Shown: piece after piece, positions 24,801-33,130 of the stretch
Position numbering within the stretch: position 1 is the first letter of the stretch
Layout: each line of letters opens with the position of its first letter
Assembly: GCA_036768485.1 (NCBI GenBank)
Contig: JAVLUZ010000142.1
Span: 14,790,407 to 14,854,406 of the forward strand
DNA from: Mermis nigrescens
Taxonomy: Eukaryota; Nematoda; Enoplea; Mermithida; Mermithidae
Reading direction: 5' to 3'
Length of the DNA stretch: 64,000 nucleotides
Made by a program: the position numbers and the translations under genes
The notes under the pieces: model-generated
What the model was told of the DNA's origin: nothing
The model's database searches: none
The model's input: only the letters and a program-made list of their open reading frames with translations

Positions 24801-26224
24801 AAAATAAATGATCACTATTTATTAATTCGATTAGTGGAAAAACATTTTCGCCCTTTAGTTCGAGGCTGGAGGAGCCACATTTATGAGCATACTAGCTGAG
24901 CTGCCCGGCATTGCCCGGGCTGAATTTAGGCCTAATAGCTATGAGGAATTTAGATGTCTCTTGTATTTGTTATTTTTCGGGACTTTTAATGTTTTTGGGA
25001 TATTTCTAGAAAAATTGTTGGTAAAAACCATATTTTATTTTTTGGATTTTTTAAAATCTTTTGTCAACTATTTTTTGGATCAAATCCATATTTGTGACGT
25101 AACAGAATGGTTTTGAAAATTCTTTAGCCAAAATCATATTTTTGATGTTCTGAGACGTTCTGGAAATTTTTTTGATCAAACCTACATTTTTGATGTTATG
25201 GGATAATTTGGAGAAATTTTTTTGGTCAAACCATATTTTTGATGTTTTAAAAATTTTTTGTTTGTTGTATCGAAGGATATCATATATCATGTGATATCTT
25301 ATATCACTCAAATGTTATAGCAGAGGGTATCTCCTATCCTATATCACTGCATGCTTTGGCACATGTTATCGGCTGTCCCAAAGTCCGCCATGCTAAAGCA
25401 AAGCGACGCCCCCGCTTCACCCCTGTGCAGGGTGCTTGGGTGGGGTTGGTGAAATTTAAATGTCGCTACTACACCCCTAACCGGTAGGCCGAGCTCGGGC
25501 CAAAACGTCAGCCCACCAAGTATTATGGGGCCGGAGCCGACCCCGGACATACAAACAAACTTTCACAAATATATGAGCATATATTCTGATTTTCTTTGAT
25601 CTGTAAAATTTCCATTACCTAATTTTTATTTTTAATTTTAAAGATTCATTGCAAGTGATTCGGAGATCGAAAATTTCCTCTCGATTTACTCAATTTAATT
25701 AAAAAATAAGAAAACCCTTCTGAACATTGGCGGATCCAGGATTTTCCTAAGGGGGAGGGACCGAACCCTAACTTGGGCGAAAAATTTGCCATTTTAACCC
25801 GAAAATAGCTGAAAATCGCTCGAAAATTCATAATTTTGCGCACTATTTTGGGCCAATAAGGGGGGCGGCCGCCCCCCCCTAAATCCGCCGCTGCTTCTGA
25901 ACAGACTAGTAAGGACTACTCCGAATTTTGCAGAGGGTTGGTCGGCCATTCCGGGAGGGGGCGTAAAAAATCTTATTTTCATTTTTTATATCGGATATTC
26001 TTTTTTTGCCCATAATATTTTGATTATTATTCTAATTCTAATTAATTTTTTAGCAATTTTTGTTTCTATTTTTTTAAAGTCCTTATTTTCATTTTTGTTT
26101 TAAATGTTTTTTAATTGGTTAAATTCATTTTGATTAAATTTTAATGTTCATTTTTTATAATTTCTTAATTTTCAAGGAAGGAATCCCCATGGAATTATTA
26201 TACCGTCAGCACGTCGATTTGTGA
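12750..26224 (+). CDS. PCGF3: Polycomb-group RING finger protein (PCGF3/5, L(3)73Ah type), 7 coding exons
   Basis: Joining 12750-12870, 16098-16250, 18590-18655, 19243-19307, 20573-20716, 22196-22276 and 26177-26224 gives an unbroken frame of about 225 residues. All introns are GT..AG and phases match. Residues 21-59 form a C3HC4 RING: Cys21, Cys24, Cys37, His39, Cys42, Cys45, Cys56, Cys59, with GGYFIDATT and ECLHTFCKSC. The [12 protein letters not shown] block of PCGF proteins follows at 76-87. A short acidic linker leads to a RAWUL domain (about 155-225) with [23 protein letters not shown] and a terminal [12 protein letters not shown]. The length matches L(3)73Ah (about 222). Family role: the RING partners RING1 in PRC1-type E3 complexes that monoubiquitinate histone H2A in the nucleus; RAWUL binds adaptor proteins. 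Odd points: roughly 15 extra residues before the RAWUL core, and 0.6-3.9 kb introns full of MITEs. The exact PCGF subclass is inferred. Confidence 0.93.
13253..14180. repeat. 59-bp minisatellite framed by a 37-bp inverted repeat (PCGF intron 1)
   Basis: About 11 units of a 59-bp repeat (CGGGTGTGGTTACCTATGCT..ATCATGGTTTCGCCGTTTCT..) run from 13422 to about 14060. Unit starts at 13422, 13481, 13540, 13599 and 13658 are exactly 59 apart. Units from 13599 repeat as a block from 13832, a higher-order period of 233 bp. The array is bracketed by inverted copies of CAACCCGTAAATCCTACTAG (left 13263-13288, right about 14144-14169). The 59-bp unit has no stop in any forward frame, so overlapping frames of 260-304 codons exist; they are not genes. 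Confidence 0.92.
14401..14966. mobile_element. hAT-like MITE, 566 bp
   Basis: Ends CAGGCGCGGATTTAAGG and CCTAGATCCGCCACTG are inverted copies. Flanking 8-mers TGGACAGT (14393-14400) and TGGACAGG (14967-14974) match at 7 of 8. The internal block GGCGAGATAAAGAATGGATA is shared with the truncated copy at 38883. Confidence 0.85.
15432..15836. mobile_element. hAT-like MITE, CATACATGCACAGCATGG family, 405 bp
   Basis: Bounded by a perfect 8-bp duplication GTCCTTCA (15424-15431 and 15837-15844). Ends CATACATGCACAGCATGG and CCAAGATCACGTACG. Contains GGCGCGAAGCGCC at 15628-15640. Lies in PCGF intron 1. Confidence 0.9.
16098..16250 (+). CDS. PCGF3: PCGF exon 2 (residues 41-91, rest of RING)
   Basis: Acceptor TTTGTTTCAG; frame reads [19 protein letters not shown], then [19 protein letters not shown]. 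Donor GTAATT at 16251, phase 1. It supplies Cys42, Cys45, Cys56 and Cys59 of the RING. Confidence 0.93.
16899..18076. mobile_element. hAT-like element, CAGGCCCGTATCCAGG family, 1178 bp, with internal tandem repeats
   Basis: Perfect inverted ends CAGGCCCGTATCCAGG and CCTGGATACGGGCCTG, and a perfect 8-bp duplication CCTATAAT (16891-16898 and 18077-18084). The core holds units of about 105 bp, each starting with a GGCGCGAAGCGCC-type hairpin (17213, 17315, about 17417, about 17521, 17885) followed by a TCAAATTTGAGC palindrome. A block of about 360 bp including the right end is duplicated (about 17345-17704 and 17710-18076). It is inserted in an older relative whose left end is at about 16474. No coding potential. 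PCGF intron 2. Confidence 0.92.
18173..18520. mobile_element. Diverged inverted copy of the CACACATGCACA MITE family
   Basis: Reverse-strand relative of the elements at 36485-36894 and 62474-62894. Shared blocks include GTGCGCAAGGTCAGGGTCAG, TTGGGCGCTTTTGGAGTAAA and GTCCGGCTGACGCTTCAGG. The right end is eroded. It ends about 70 bp before PCGF exon 3. Confidence 0.75.
18590..18655 (+). CDS. PCGF3: PCGF exon 3 (residues 92-113)
   Basis: Acceptor TTGTAG with a second AG three bases on (TAGAAG), so one Glu may be optional. Reads [20 protein letters not shown], matching the basic RRxREF segment that follows the RING in this family. Donor GTGAGT, phase 1. Confidence 0.82.
19243..19307 (+). CDS. 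PCGF3: PCGF exon 4 (residues 114-135, linker)
   Basis: Acceptor TTTTCAAG, donor GTAAGT, phase 0 out. Reads [19 protein letters not shown]. The DExVN block occurs at the same place in L(3)73Ah-type proteins; the rest is weakly conserved. Both borders fit the neighbouring exon phases. Confidence 0.8.
19544..19921. mobile_element. hAT-like MITE, CATACATGCACAGCATGG family, 378 bp
   Basis: Perfect 8-bp duplication CTTCTTAG (19536-19543 and 19922-19929). Ends CATACATGCACAGCATGG and CCAGATCATGTATG. GGCGCGAAGCGCC at 19746-19758. PCGF intron 4. Confidence 0.92.
20396..20565. repeat. AT-rich tandem repeat, three units of about 56 bp
   Basis: The block AAAAATACTACAAAATTATT followed by TTTTATTTTTCAAA occurs three times just before the acceptor of PCGF exon 5. 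Each unit can fold back on itself. Confidence 0.8.
20573..20716 (+). CDS. PCGF3: PCGF exon 5 (residues 136-183, RAWUL start)
   Basis: Acceptor AATTCTAG, donor GTGAGT, 48 codons in phase 0. Contains [15 protein letters not shown], diagnostic of the RAWUL fold, preceded by a [19 protein letters not shown] stretch that is longer than usual. Confidence 0.88.
21030..21125. repeat. Short minisatellite, CGTGGTGTAAAGT units
   Basis: Four units of 18-19 bp alternate GTGTAAAGTACACAACGTG and GTGTAAAGTGCATTCGTG. PCGF intron 5. Confidence 0.85.
21329..21502. mobile_element. Tc1/mariner-like fold-back MITE, 174 bp
   Basis: Arms ACTCGCCACGAATGTTCACG and CGTAAACATTCGTGGCGAGC are inverted copies, with further complementary blocks inside (AGCTTCTAGAGCTTGTTA / TAACAAGCTCTA). 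TA precedes the left end. The arm start resembles CAGTGCTCGCCACGAA of the larger fold-back at 27098-27545. Confidence 0.75.
22196..22276 (+). CDS. PCGF3: PCGF exon 6 (residues 184-210, RAWUL)
   Basis: Acceptor TTACAG, donor GTGCGT, 27 codons in phase 0. Reads [18 protein letters not shown] then IQKTRWRGK, closely matching the LGKDHTLKF..TRWR segment of PCGF3/5. Confidence 0.92.
22865..23868. mobile_element. Tc1/mariner-like MITE with nested hAT MITE
   Basis: Ends CAGGGTAGTGTGAAAAACACTA and its inverse ending CGGACCACCCTG are flanked by TA on both sides (22863-22864, 23869-23870). Inverted words CTATTTTTAC / GTGTTATTTTCGG lie inside. About 760 bp remain after removing the nested MITE at 23176-23419. 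No transposase frame. Confidence 0.75.
23176..23419 (+). mobile_element. hAT-like MITE, CATAGGTGGGC family, 244 bp (nested)
   Basis: Ends CATTGGCGGGCGGC and CGCCCAGGTGTG; flanks GTTGATAT / GTTGGAAT match at 6 of 8. Carries the family core CTATCCATTGACATCAAAAA. Inserted inside the element at 22865-23868. Confidence 0.8.
23872..24299. mobile_element. hAT-like MITE, CAGGCACGTAGCTGG family, interrupted
   Basis: Ends CAGGCAAAACACGTAGCTGG and AGAGATACGTGCCTG; flanks CCCTGTAT (23864-23871) and CACTGTAT (24300-24307) match at 7 of 8. Split by a 254-bp MITE plus its duplication at 24010-24271. Uninterrupted sister copies are about 168 bp. Confidence 0.85.
24010..24263 (+). mobile_element. hAT-like MITE, CATAGGTGGGC family, 254 bp (nested)
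   Basis: Perfect 8-bp duplication GTCCGAAC (24002-24009 and 24264-24271) inside the host element. Ends CATAGGTGGGTAGC and CCACGCCCACGTTTG. Confidence 0.93.
24847..25330. repeat. Hairpin GCCCGGCATTGCCCGGGC followed by T-rich tandem repeat
   Basis: A compact hairpin (GCCCGGCATTGCCCGGGC, about 24903-24920) precedes three or four diverged units of about 65 bp containing TTTTTGGTCAAACCATATTT and TTTGATGTT, then ATATCA repeats. The frame at 24883 shows no domain. Possibly the tail of an unidentified retroelement. Confidence 0.5.
25370..25560. other. Unidentified GC-rich island in PCGF intron 6
   Basis: About 190 bp with CCCGCTTCACCCCTGTGCAG and GGCCGGAGCCGACCCCGGAC, clearly richer in GC than its surroundings. 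I find no tRNA cloverleaf, exon or terminal inverted repeat. It could be a SINE or retroelement piece. Confidence 0.35.
25725..25893. mobile_element. hAT-like MITE, CAGTGGCGGATC family, 169 bp
   Basis: Perfect 8-bp duplication CTTCTGAA (25717-25724 and 25894-25901). Ends CATTGGCGGATCCAGG and CCTAAATCCGCCGCTG. Core GCGCACTATTTTGGGCCAAT is shared with 29092-29263 and 58777-58966. Confidence 0.93.
26177..26224 (+). CDS. PCGF3: PCGF exon 7 (residues 211-225 and stop)
   Basis: Acceptor TTTTCAAG; reads [15 protein letters not shown] and then TGA. It aligns with the family C-terminus (PLxLxYRPxxxL) and keeps phase 0 from exon 6 across a 3.9-kb intron. No other candidate for the last strand of the domain fits as well. 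Confidence 0.82.
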   Translation, partial: EGIPMELLYRQHVDL

Positions 26225-26310
26225 TATGATGCCTGTGTATTTGCCGTACAGTTATCATACAAGACATGTAGGTTTTGGGTGGAGAGCACGCGTGGGCATG
26301 GGGTTGGACC

Positions 26311-26587
26311 CATAGGTGCGCACACCCAAATTCTGGAGGGGGATGGGGGGGGGTGTGCAAGGTTTTTCAAAGGTCAGAAAATGGTCCTAAAAATGGTAGT
26401 ATGACGAAAAAAACACAATTTTTCAACTTTTCATATCGAGCACTATCTATTGGCATCAAAAAATTGCGAAAAAGCAAAATAAAATTTCAAAAATTGAAGT
26501 CAGGGGGTATTTTGGTTTCTGGGGGGCGGGCTTATTCGGTCTGGCCTTCGGAGGACGTGCATACCCCCCTCCCCACGCCCGCGTGCG
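26311..26587 (+). mobile_element. hAT-like MITE, CATAGGTGGGC family, in the PCGF 3' region
   Basis: Perfect 8-bp duplication GTTGGACC (26303-26310 and 26588-26595). It starts 86 bp after the PCGF stop codon. The first AATAAA after that stop is inside it (26478-26483), so it may supply the polyadenylation signal (inference). Confidence 0.9.
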
Positions 26588-26639
26588 GTTGGACCCCGCT
26601 CGAGAATCTGAGAAACCCACAAAACTGAACTGGCCCCCA

Positions 26640-27058
26640 GAATTGAATTTTTGGTGCACTTATTTTGTGTATTTGGCCCCATCGGACCCCAAAATTTTCG
26701 CTGTCGATGTATGCCGGAGTGGATTCGTTGCCAAAAATTTTTCATGTCCGCCTAGAATTCTCGATTGTCCAAAAACATCATAGAAAAGATGTTTTATGCG
26801 TTTTTGGCAAACTTTTGGCTAAAAAGCGCCAAGTTTCGGCTTTTCCCGACATGTACTCGTTTTCTGACTTCTTTGTTGAATATGCACGATTTTGAAATAA
26901 TCTAGGTTTTTATGTTCAAGAAAAAAGGAGCATCGTCGGAAATGTCCGAAAACAAACTTTTTTGACGCGTACCTATTCGTTTTAAGCCCCTAAAAAGGCA
27001 GTTTAGAAAAATTTCCGATTTCGCCCCCTAGAATTCGTATGCTCTTCATGTATGCTGA
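26640..27058. mobile_element. Degenerate CATACATG-type element
   Basis: Right end ATTCGTATGCTCTTCATGTATG and internal CATCATAGAAAAGATGTTTT and ACGCGTACC blocks resemble the family at 15432 in inverse orientation. No duplication identified. Confidence 0.45.
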
Positions 27059-27097
27059 AACGCATGCGATAAATAAAAAGCTCAAAAAGAAATAATA

Positions 27098-27545
27098 CAG
27101 TGCTTGCCATGAAACATGACGCACTATAATCGTCAGATTTATATTAGATAATGCGTCGCGAGCGCCGCGTTTCGTCTATAATGCGCTATCATTTCTTTTT
27201 TATTATTATAGGATATTTATCTGTATCATGCCCTTAATCTGGCTATGCGGACGGCGCAATTTAGCTATTAATAGCGCCAACAAGAGGAAGTGCGCACGTG
27301 AATGCCGGAAGCGCGCACGTGAATGCCCGTTCTATATTCAGGCACGTGCGCGCTTCCAGCATTCACGTGCGCGCTAAATTGCGCCGTGCCGTCCGCATCG
27401 CCAGATTAACGGCATGATACAGATAAATATCCTATAATAATAAAAAACAGATGATAGCGCATTATAGACGAAACGCGGCGCTCGCGACGCATCATCTAAT
27501 ATAAACCTGACGATTATCGAGCGTCATGTTTCGTGGTGAGCACTG
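27098..27545. mobile_element. Tc1/mariner-like fold-back MITE, 448 bp
   Basis: TA-flanked on both sides (27096-27097, 27546-27547). Almost the whole element is two inverted arms of about 200 bp: CAGTGCTTGCCATGAAACAT left and ATGTTTCGTGGTGAGCACTG right. Long matching blocks (GCGAGCGCCGCGTTTCGTCT, AGGATATTTATCTGTATCAT) occur inverted in the other arm. The loop holds GCGCACGTGAATGCC repeats. Confidence 0.92.
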
Positions 27546-27974
27546 TATCTGTTAGAAACGATACATGACTAAAAAGAACCACATATTTAGTTTTTTTTGG
27601 AGTTTTCGGGGTTTAGGATAGAATGCGCTGTTTAAATTGATAAAATTCAATTTTTTAGCTTCTTCACACATTTTTTGCAATTTTTTATCCAAATTATTAG
27701 TGCCCCCTCTCGATATCCGATTAAAATTGAGATTCGAATTTTAATAATCAAGCGAATATGTAAATTTTTAAATTATTTTCTTTCACTTCTAGATTTATTT
27801 TTAATTTAGGGCACTCTGCGTAGATTAATAATTTAGTCAGTCATTCGAATTTTTACGATTTTTCGCCTCGTAATTGTTGGCTTATTGAAGCATTTTTTCT
27901 AAAATCTCAAATCCGTTTTAATTCCGATTTTTGATGTTTTAAATTCTTCCAAAATCACATATTTTTCTCGATAT

Positions 27975-28345
27975 AAAGCATACGTGTGCAGCATGGGAAT
28001 TCTAAGGGGCTAGGCCCAAAAATTTTTAAAAAGTGCCTTTTCTGGGCTAAAAAACTAAGGGTACACGTCAAAAACACTGTTTTTGACGTTCCGGACAAAG
28101 CTCGTTCTTTCTGGAACATAAAAACATGAAAAAATGTTTTAAAAAAGTTGAAAAATTGAGTAAATTGAACAAAATATAGTCAAACAATGTATATATAGCG
28201 CGAAGCGCCGAATTTGAGAATTTTGAGCCAAAAACGCTAAAAGGGCACACTTTTTGCAATTTTTATCAACCTCTACGAAAAATTGACAATTCTAGGGGGT
28301 CGCAGCCATTTTGCGGTGGGGGGTCAACCCCCCCTCGACTCCCCC
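27975..28345. mobile_element. Truncated CATACATGCACAGCATGG-family MITE
   Basis: Starts with CATACGTGTGCAGCATGGG, keeps AAAAAGTGCCTTTTCTGGG and the hairpin GCGCGAAGCGCC near 28198. The right end is eroded into a C/G-rich stretch. Confidence 0.65.
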
Positions 28346-28587
28346 TGAATTTGTCTGGTCCATAGCCCTGTTCCAAAAATTTCGATTGCTTTCTTGCATC
28401 TTATGCGTTATACATATTTGTATTGTGCCTATTATCGTTCGGTTGTTTTTTATTCGCTTTGTTTTAGTCATTTTTTACACGTTGAATAAATTGTTCATTC
28501 GCTAAGAACTAGTTTTTACTCGTGTATTAGGCGCGATCAAGAAAAAACAGCTCATATTTATTGGACCGATGTGTTTATCCAAACATG

Positions 28588-29464
28588 CGGGCCCGTATCC
28601 CGGAGGAGGGGGTGGGAATTCCCCCTGGAATTTTTTCAGCAGCTACATGAAACTATAGCGGTTTTCGATATTCCCCGGCGTGAAAATGCTCAAATTTTCT
28701 GCGCTCCAATCAAAATGATTATTTACTACACTTTAAAATCTATTTCAAATTTGAATTTTTTGCGAGATGGAATGTATCGCGTTTTTTTATCTTCAAAAAG
28801 ATGCAAAATTGAGTACAAGAGCATGAAAACGTCCAAATTTTCCGACGCTTAGCGCCGGATTTATTGTTTATGTGCACTTTTTGGCTTCTAAACCGCTCTA
28901 AATCGCTGAAAGTCAACCTGGATTTGGAGAAAGTGTCAAATTTTTCCGGAGCATCGCGCCGTATTATTCATTTTTCCCTGTTTTTGTTTGCAAAACACAA
29001 AGATTGAGTACGAAAACAAAAGTTGAGAAGTGTTCAAGAATTGAATGATGGGAAATCAGTTATGCACACAGTTTGAACGATTGGTTCAGTGCAGTGGCGG
29101 ATCTAGGATTTTCCTAAGGGGGCGGAATGCTGACTTGGGCGGAAAAATTAGCCGTTTTGACCCGAAAATCGCTAGAAATCGCTCAAAAATGCTTATTTCG
29201 CGCACTATTTTGGGCCAATGGGGGGACGGCCGCTCCCCCCCCCGCCCCCTAAATCCGCCCCTGGTTCAGTGTACAAGATTATGAAATAAAGTGAAAATTT
29301 TTTGGAATTTTTCGAAAATCTTTTCGCCATTGTATAGAGCTCGGCGGGAAGCGTTCGAAAGCGCCTTTATTTTTGCCCATCTCCAAATGGTTCTCGAAAT
29401 AACCGACTTCAAAGTTTACGATCCCCTCCCCCCACCCAGAAATAAAATCCTGGATACGGGGCTG
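28588..29464. mobile_element. Inverted copy of the CAGGCCCGTATCCAGG family with nested MITE
   Basis: Left CGGGCCCGTATCCCGG and right CCTGGATACGGGGCTG are the family ends in inverse orientation. Hairpin relatives CGACGCTTAGCGCCGG (28845) and GAGCATCGCGCCG (28960) lie inside. Interrupted by 29092-29263. Confidence 0.7.
29092..29263. mobile_element. hAT-like MITE, CAGTGGCGGATC family, 172 bp (nested)
   Basis: Perfect 8-bp duplication GTTCAGTG (29084-29091 and 29264-29271). Ends CAGTGGCGGATCTAGG and CCTAAATCCGCCCCTG. Confidence 0.95.
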
Positions 29465-31060
29465 CGCATACATGTAATAGCAGGATGGCCATACGTGCAA
29501 TGGTAAGGGGGCTGATCCACCTAAAATCGGTCGTCCCCCATCCCACATAAGTCTGGAAATTTTTGAGCCCCCCATTTTTTAGCAAAACTTGCATTTTTAG
29601 GTGCTTTTCTGGCCATCTTTGGCCACGCGTTGGAGGGATCCCCCACCTAAAGTCGGTCATCTTCCATCCTTGAAGTCGGATATTTTTAATTCCCCATTTT
29701 TGGTGATAAGTTGCTTTTTTGACTATTTTTGTTTGCTTTTTGCCCTTTCTGACCAGAAATTGAAGGCCATTTACCCTTCCTCTACAATTCACCGGCTACC
29801 CCCACCCGGAATTTGATCTGTTATGTGTCTGTGTACATCGTAGTGCGCATAAGTATAAGCGGGGGACTGATGGAGGGATTCCTCAACTAGAAGCGACCAT
29901 TTGTGATCCCCAGAATTTGATACCTTTCAAGCACCAAGATTTTTGGGCGAAAATTACATCCTTGTTCATTTTTGGTGTTATTTTGCCATTTTTGATCAAA
30001 AATAAAAGACCAGTATTAAGGTATATCGCCAAACACAACAAAGGCTGGGTTTTAGATCCCCAGAATAGAAAAATGATAAATTTTTTCGGGAAAATAAGGC
30101 GAAATGAATGTAAATAAAAATTTTTCTGCAAAACTGCGCGAAATTGCCAGAAAACTGTAGATCAACACATTTTTTACGCTACGCCACTTGTCAGGGCGAT
30201 TTTGGCTAAACGCCCCATGCCCGTCCTCCCAGACCGGCCATGCTTTTTAGCTTTACATATTATATACCCCCATTCGGTATATATAACCCTTAAATTGTCG
30301 CTCAAGAAAATCTTTCAAATGTGCCGGAAAACTCGTGAAATATGCTGAAAGGATAAAATATATAAATGCGTATAAACTACGAATAAAAATATAAAAAATT
30401 TAAAGCATAAAAAGTAGAATAAAAGTAGGTATTATGCTGTATGAAAAATATTTTCGAACGATTTTTATGCCAAAAAGTGCATACGCCACTCTTATCAGCC
30501 GTACATCATTCGGTTCCATTGATAATTTTTTTGTTAAGTCATTATTTACCTCCGCATTTTTGAAAGAAGGCGTCATTCATCACCATGGTCGAAAATGCTA
30601 TGTTAGATTATTTGTGTAGCTTTTTGTGCGTCCCGAAATCTTGAAATAAATTTTTTGGCATACAGACCCTAGAAATTGCATTTGATGGTCAAGTTAAACT
30701 TTCAAAAACTACTATTTTTGTAGTAAACTCTCCCAATGAGTGGCAAAAATATAATTCCGAGTTCGATTAACCACATTATGCTCAAAAACTTTCTTGCAAC
30801 ACAACTTGTTTTCCCGAAATTTCCTGACTGAGACTGTACCTGATTTTTCAGAGATTTAAGTTTACAAGTTAGGCTTAGGCTTATTCTTGTACTTGGCACC
30901 CCTCCAGTTTTAAGGAACGTAACCAAACCCGTCCTTACCTATGCTTTACCGCTATTTATACTTAATTATTGCCTATTCTTACCCAACTCCTATGCTGAAG
31001 CTCACTTCCCATCTTGTATGCCCTTGTTTGTTCAGAGAGGTTAAGTAAGTTTTTTGCAGA
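29465..31060. other. Intergenic DNA made of eroded MITE pieces
   Basis: Pieces such as CATACATGTAATAGCAGG (29469), GATCCCCCACCTAAAGTCGG (29637) and GTCCTCCCAGACCGGCCATG (30223) resemble element ends elsewhere, but no complete element could be delimited. No exon recognised. Confidence 0.4.
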
Positions 31061-31730
31061 CATGTGCACAGTATGAGCATTCTGAGATGGGCATAATTTT
31101 TCCTCAAATTTTTGGGCTCAAAAACGATGCGTACGAACGATGGACACTCGTAAAAAATGCCATTTTCAAACGTTTCTGACTGCTCGGCAGTGATCGGACC
31201 GAGGCCTCGGCCTCGGCCTCGGCAAGCCTCGGCGTTTTTTGGAGCCTCGGCGCCGAGGGCGAAGCTGAAAAGTGCCGAGGCGCCGAGGGTTAAAATCAAA
31301 TTTGAATAAGTTTAATATATCCGTTGAATATTAACTATTTAGAATGCATCTGCAGTACAAAGGCTATTTTTTACCTATAGACTTTTCTTGTGGTTTTAGT
31401 CGCGTACCTAGTTACACAAAGTTACATAAAGCAAAGTGCCAATTTATTATTCATGTGATGACTAAGTTTTAATTCTCATGCTTGCTACATGGATCGGAAA
31501 CACACGTTCCCGAAGGGAGGGGTGAGGGACTCAAGTCACTGTCAGACGATTTTTGGTGAAAACCTTTTGAATATTTTTGAACCTAATTTTTACTATGGCA
31601 AAAGTGCGGCTAACTATTAGAATTTCTCGAAGTGATACATTATTTTTGAATGTAAGCAAGAGTAAATAGACAAACTGTCACTATAAAACATGCATGTGAC
31701 AGCTCAAAATTTTCGGGAGGGGCTCCTCGG

Positions 31731-31950
31731 CATACATGTAACGGCTAGAAATTTCGGGTGGGGGATTAGCAACTCTAATTCTATGTCAAAAATGGCAAAA
31801 GCACCTAAAATAGCCAACAAAGCGCAAATTTTCGCCAAAAAAAGTGGAGGGTGGGTCAAAATTTTCTGACGTTGGAGGGAAGGGTTAGGGGGAGACGTCC
31901 AACCCTGGGTGGGTGGGGAATTCCCCAAAGCCCTTCCTGTTACACGTATG
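31731..31950. mobile_element. MITE, CATACATGTAAC family (nested)
   Basis: Ends CATACATGTAACGG and CCTGTTACACGTATG. Core GGCAAAAGCACCTAAAATAG and GGAGACGTCCAACC. Seems to interrupt an older copy starting near 31689. Confidence 0.65.
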
Positions 31951-32429
31951 GTTTTCGGCCATTTTTATGGGAGAGGGCGTGAATGATTACGAATTTTCGG
32001 CCGAAAATCGCAAAAACGCAGCTAAAAATAGCCAATAAATGCAGGTTTTGCCAAAAATCAATTTCGGCTCGTGCATTTTTTGGAGCCATTTTTATACAAT
32101 GTTAAAATACTTTCTTGGAGAAAGGGATATTAATTATATCGTTTTTCATTTATTTTTAGGAAATTTCAAAAATTTTCGGCGCTTCGCGCAAAATATCGCT
32201 AATATACTGTATTTAGATTGAAGCAGAGGCATTGAACACTCAAAAATCAATTTTTGTGTAATCCAGGCATCTTTATGCAGATTTAAATATCTTTCGTATC
32301 CATTTATACTGTTTTTAAAAATTTTATGCAAAACAAGTACCATTTAAAAACTCAGCACATTTAGCCGTTCAAAGATAAAATTGACTAATTTATCCTGATG
32401 TTGCATTGGATTTCTAAGCACAGTAGTGC

Positions 32430-33130
32430 TTATTACATGATTTAATTGGCATATTACAATATCTGTAATATTTCTGATTTTGTAGTACAAGTTGTTTTAG
32501 CTTTCTCAGTCAAGTTTTATGTGTAAATTTCATCAAAAGCTCATAAAAATTTCGGCGCTTCGCGCCAAATAATCTTATGAACTATATCCAGGCCGAATTA
32601 TCACATTTAGGACCACGGTTTTTTGTATTCGGCAACGATTTTTCATAATGTACAGAGACTATTCAAACTGTCTTTGTACATGCACAAAGATTTTTGGAGA
32701 GACAAAAACTGTAAAAAGGTGTTAAATTCCCGAAAATTTTCGGCGCATCAGTAATTGTCTGTCCTATATATCTTTAAAATAGTAGAATTTGCATTTAGAA
32801 TGGAAAAAATGTCAAATATTGAGAGACCCAGGAATTAGCTAAGATACGCTACCGAAGGTCGAAAACCCCTGTTTTACCACATTAAATCGCTACTGTACCA
32901 CACTATAATAATACACAAAAATTTGCATGTACAAAATGTTCAAAGACTTTTGGATACCATTTTTGTACATGTAAAAAGGTATCTTGCACAAAAAAAACAC
33001 TGTTTAGGACTGCATGCCGGTTGCAGGTCACACACTGGCAGTATGAAAAATGTGTATGTTTGAAAATATATTTATATAAGATATCTACAAAAATTTGTTC
33101 GCTCATACAAAGACACTACTTAATTTACTG
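32430..33130. repeat. TTTGTACATGTACAAA-rich repeat, copy 2 (inverse)
   Basis: Shares with 59765-60735 the order CTTTCTCAGTCAAGTTTTAT, GGCGCTTCGCGCC (32554-32566), GGCCGAATTATCACATTTAG, CTGTCCTATATATCTTTAAA, TAAATCGCTACTGTACCA. Non-coding. Confidence 0.75.

Noticed and set aside
25370..25560. tRNA or 5S rRNA gene in the GC-rich block
   Set aside because: No cloverleaf, no convincing A and B boxes, no T-run terminator.
26172..26783. Several Pro/Gly-rich frames up to 117 codons
   Set aside because: They read the C- and G-runs of the MITE at 26311-26587 and its flanks.
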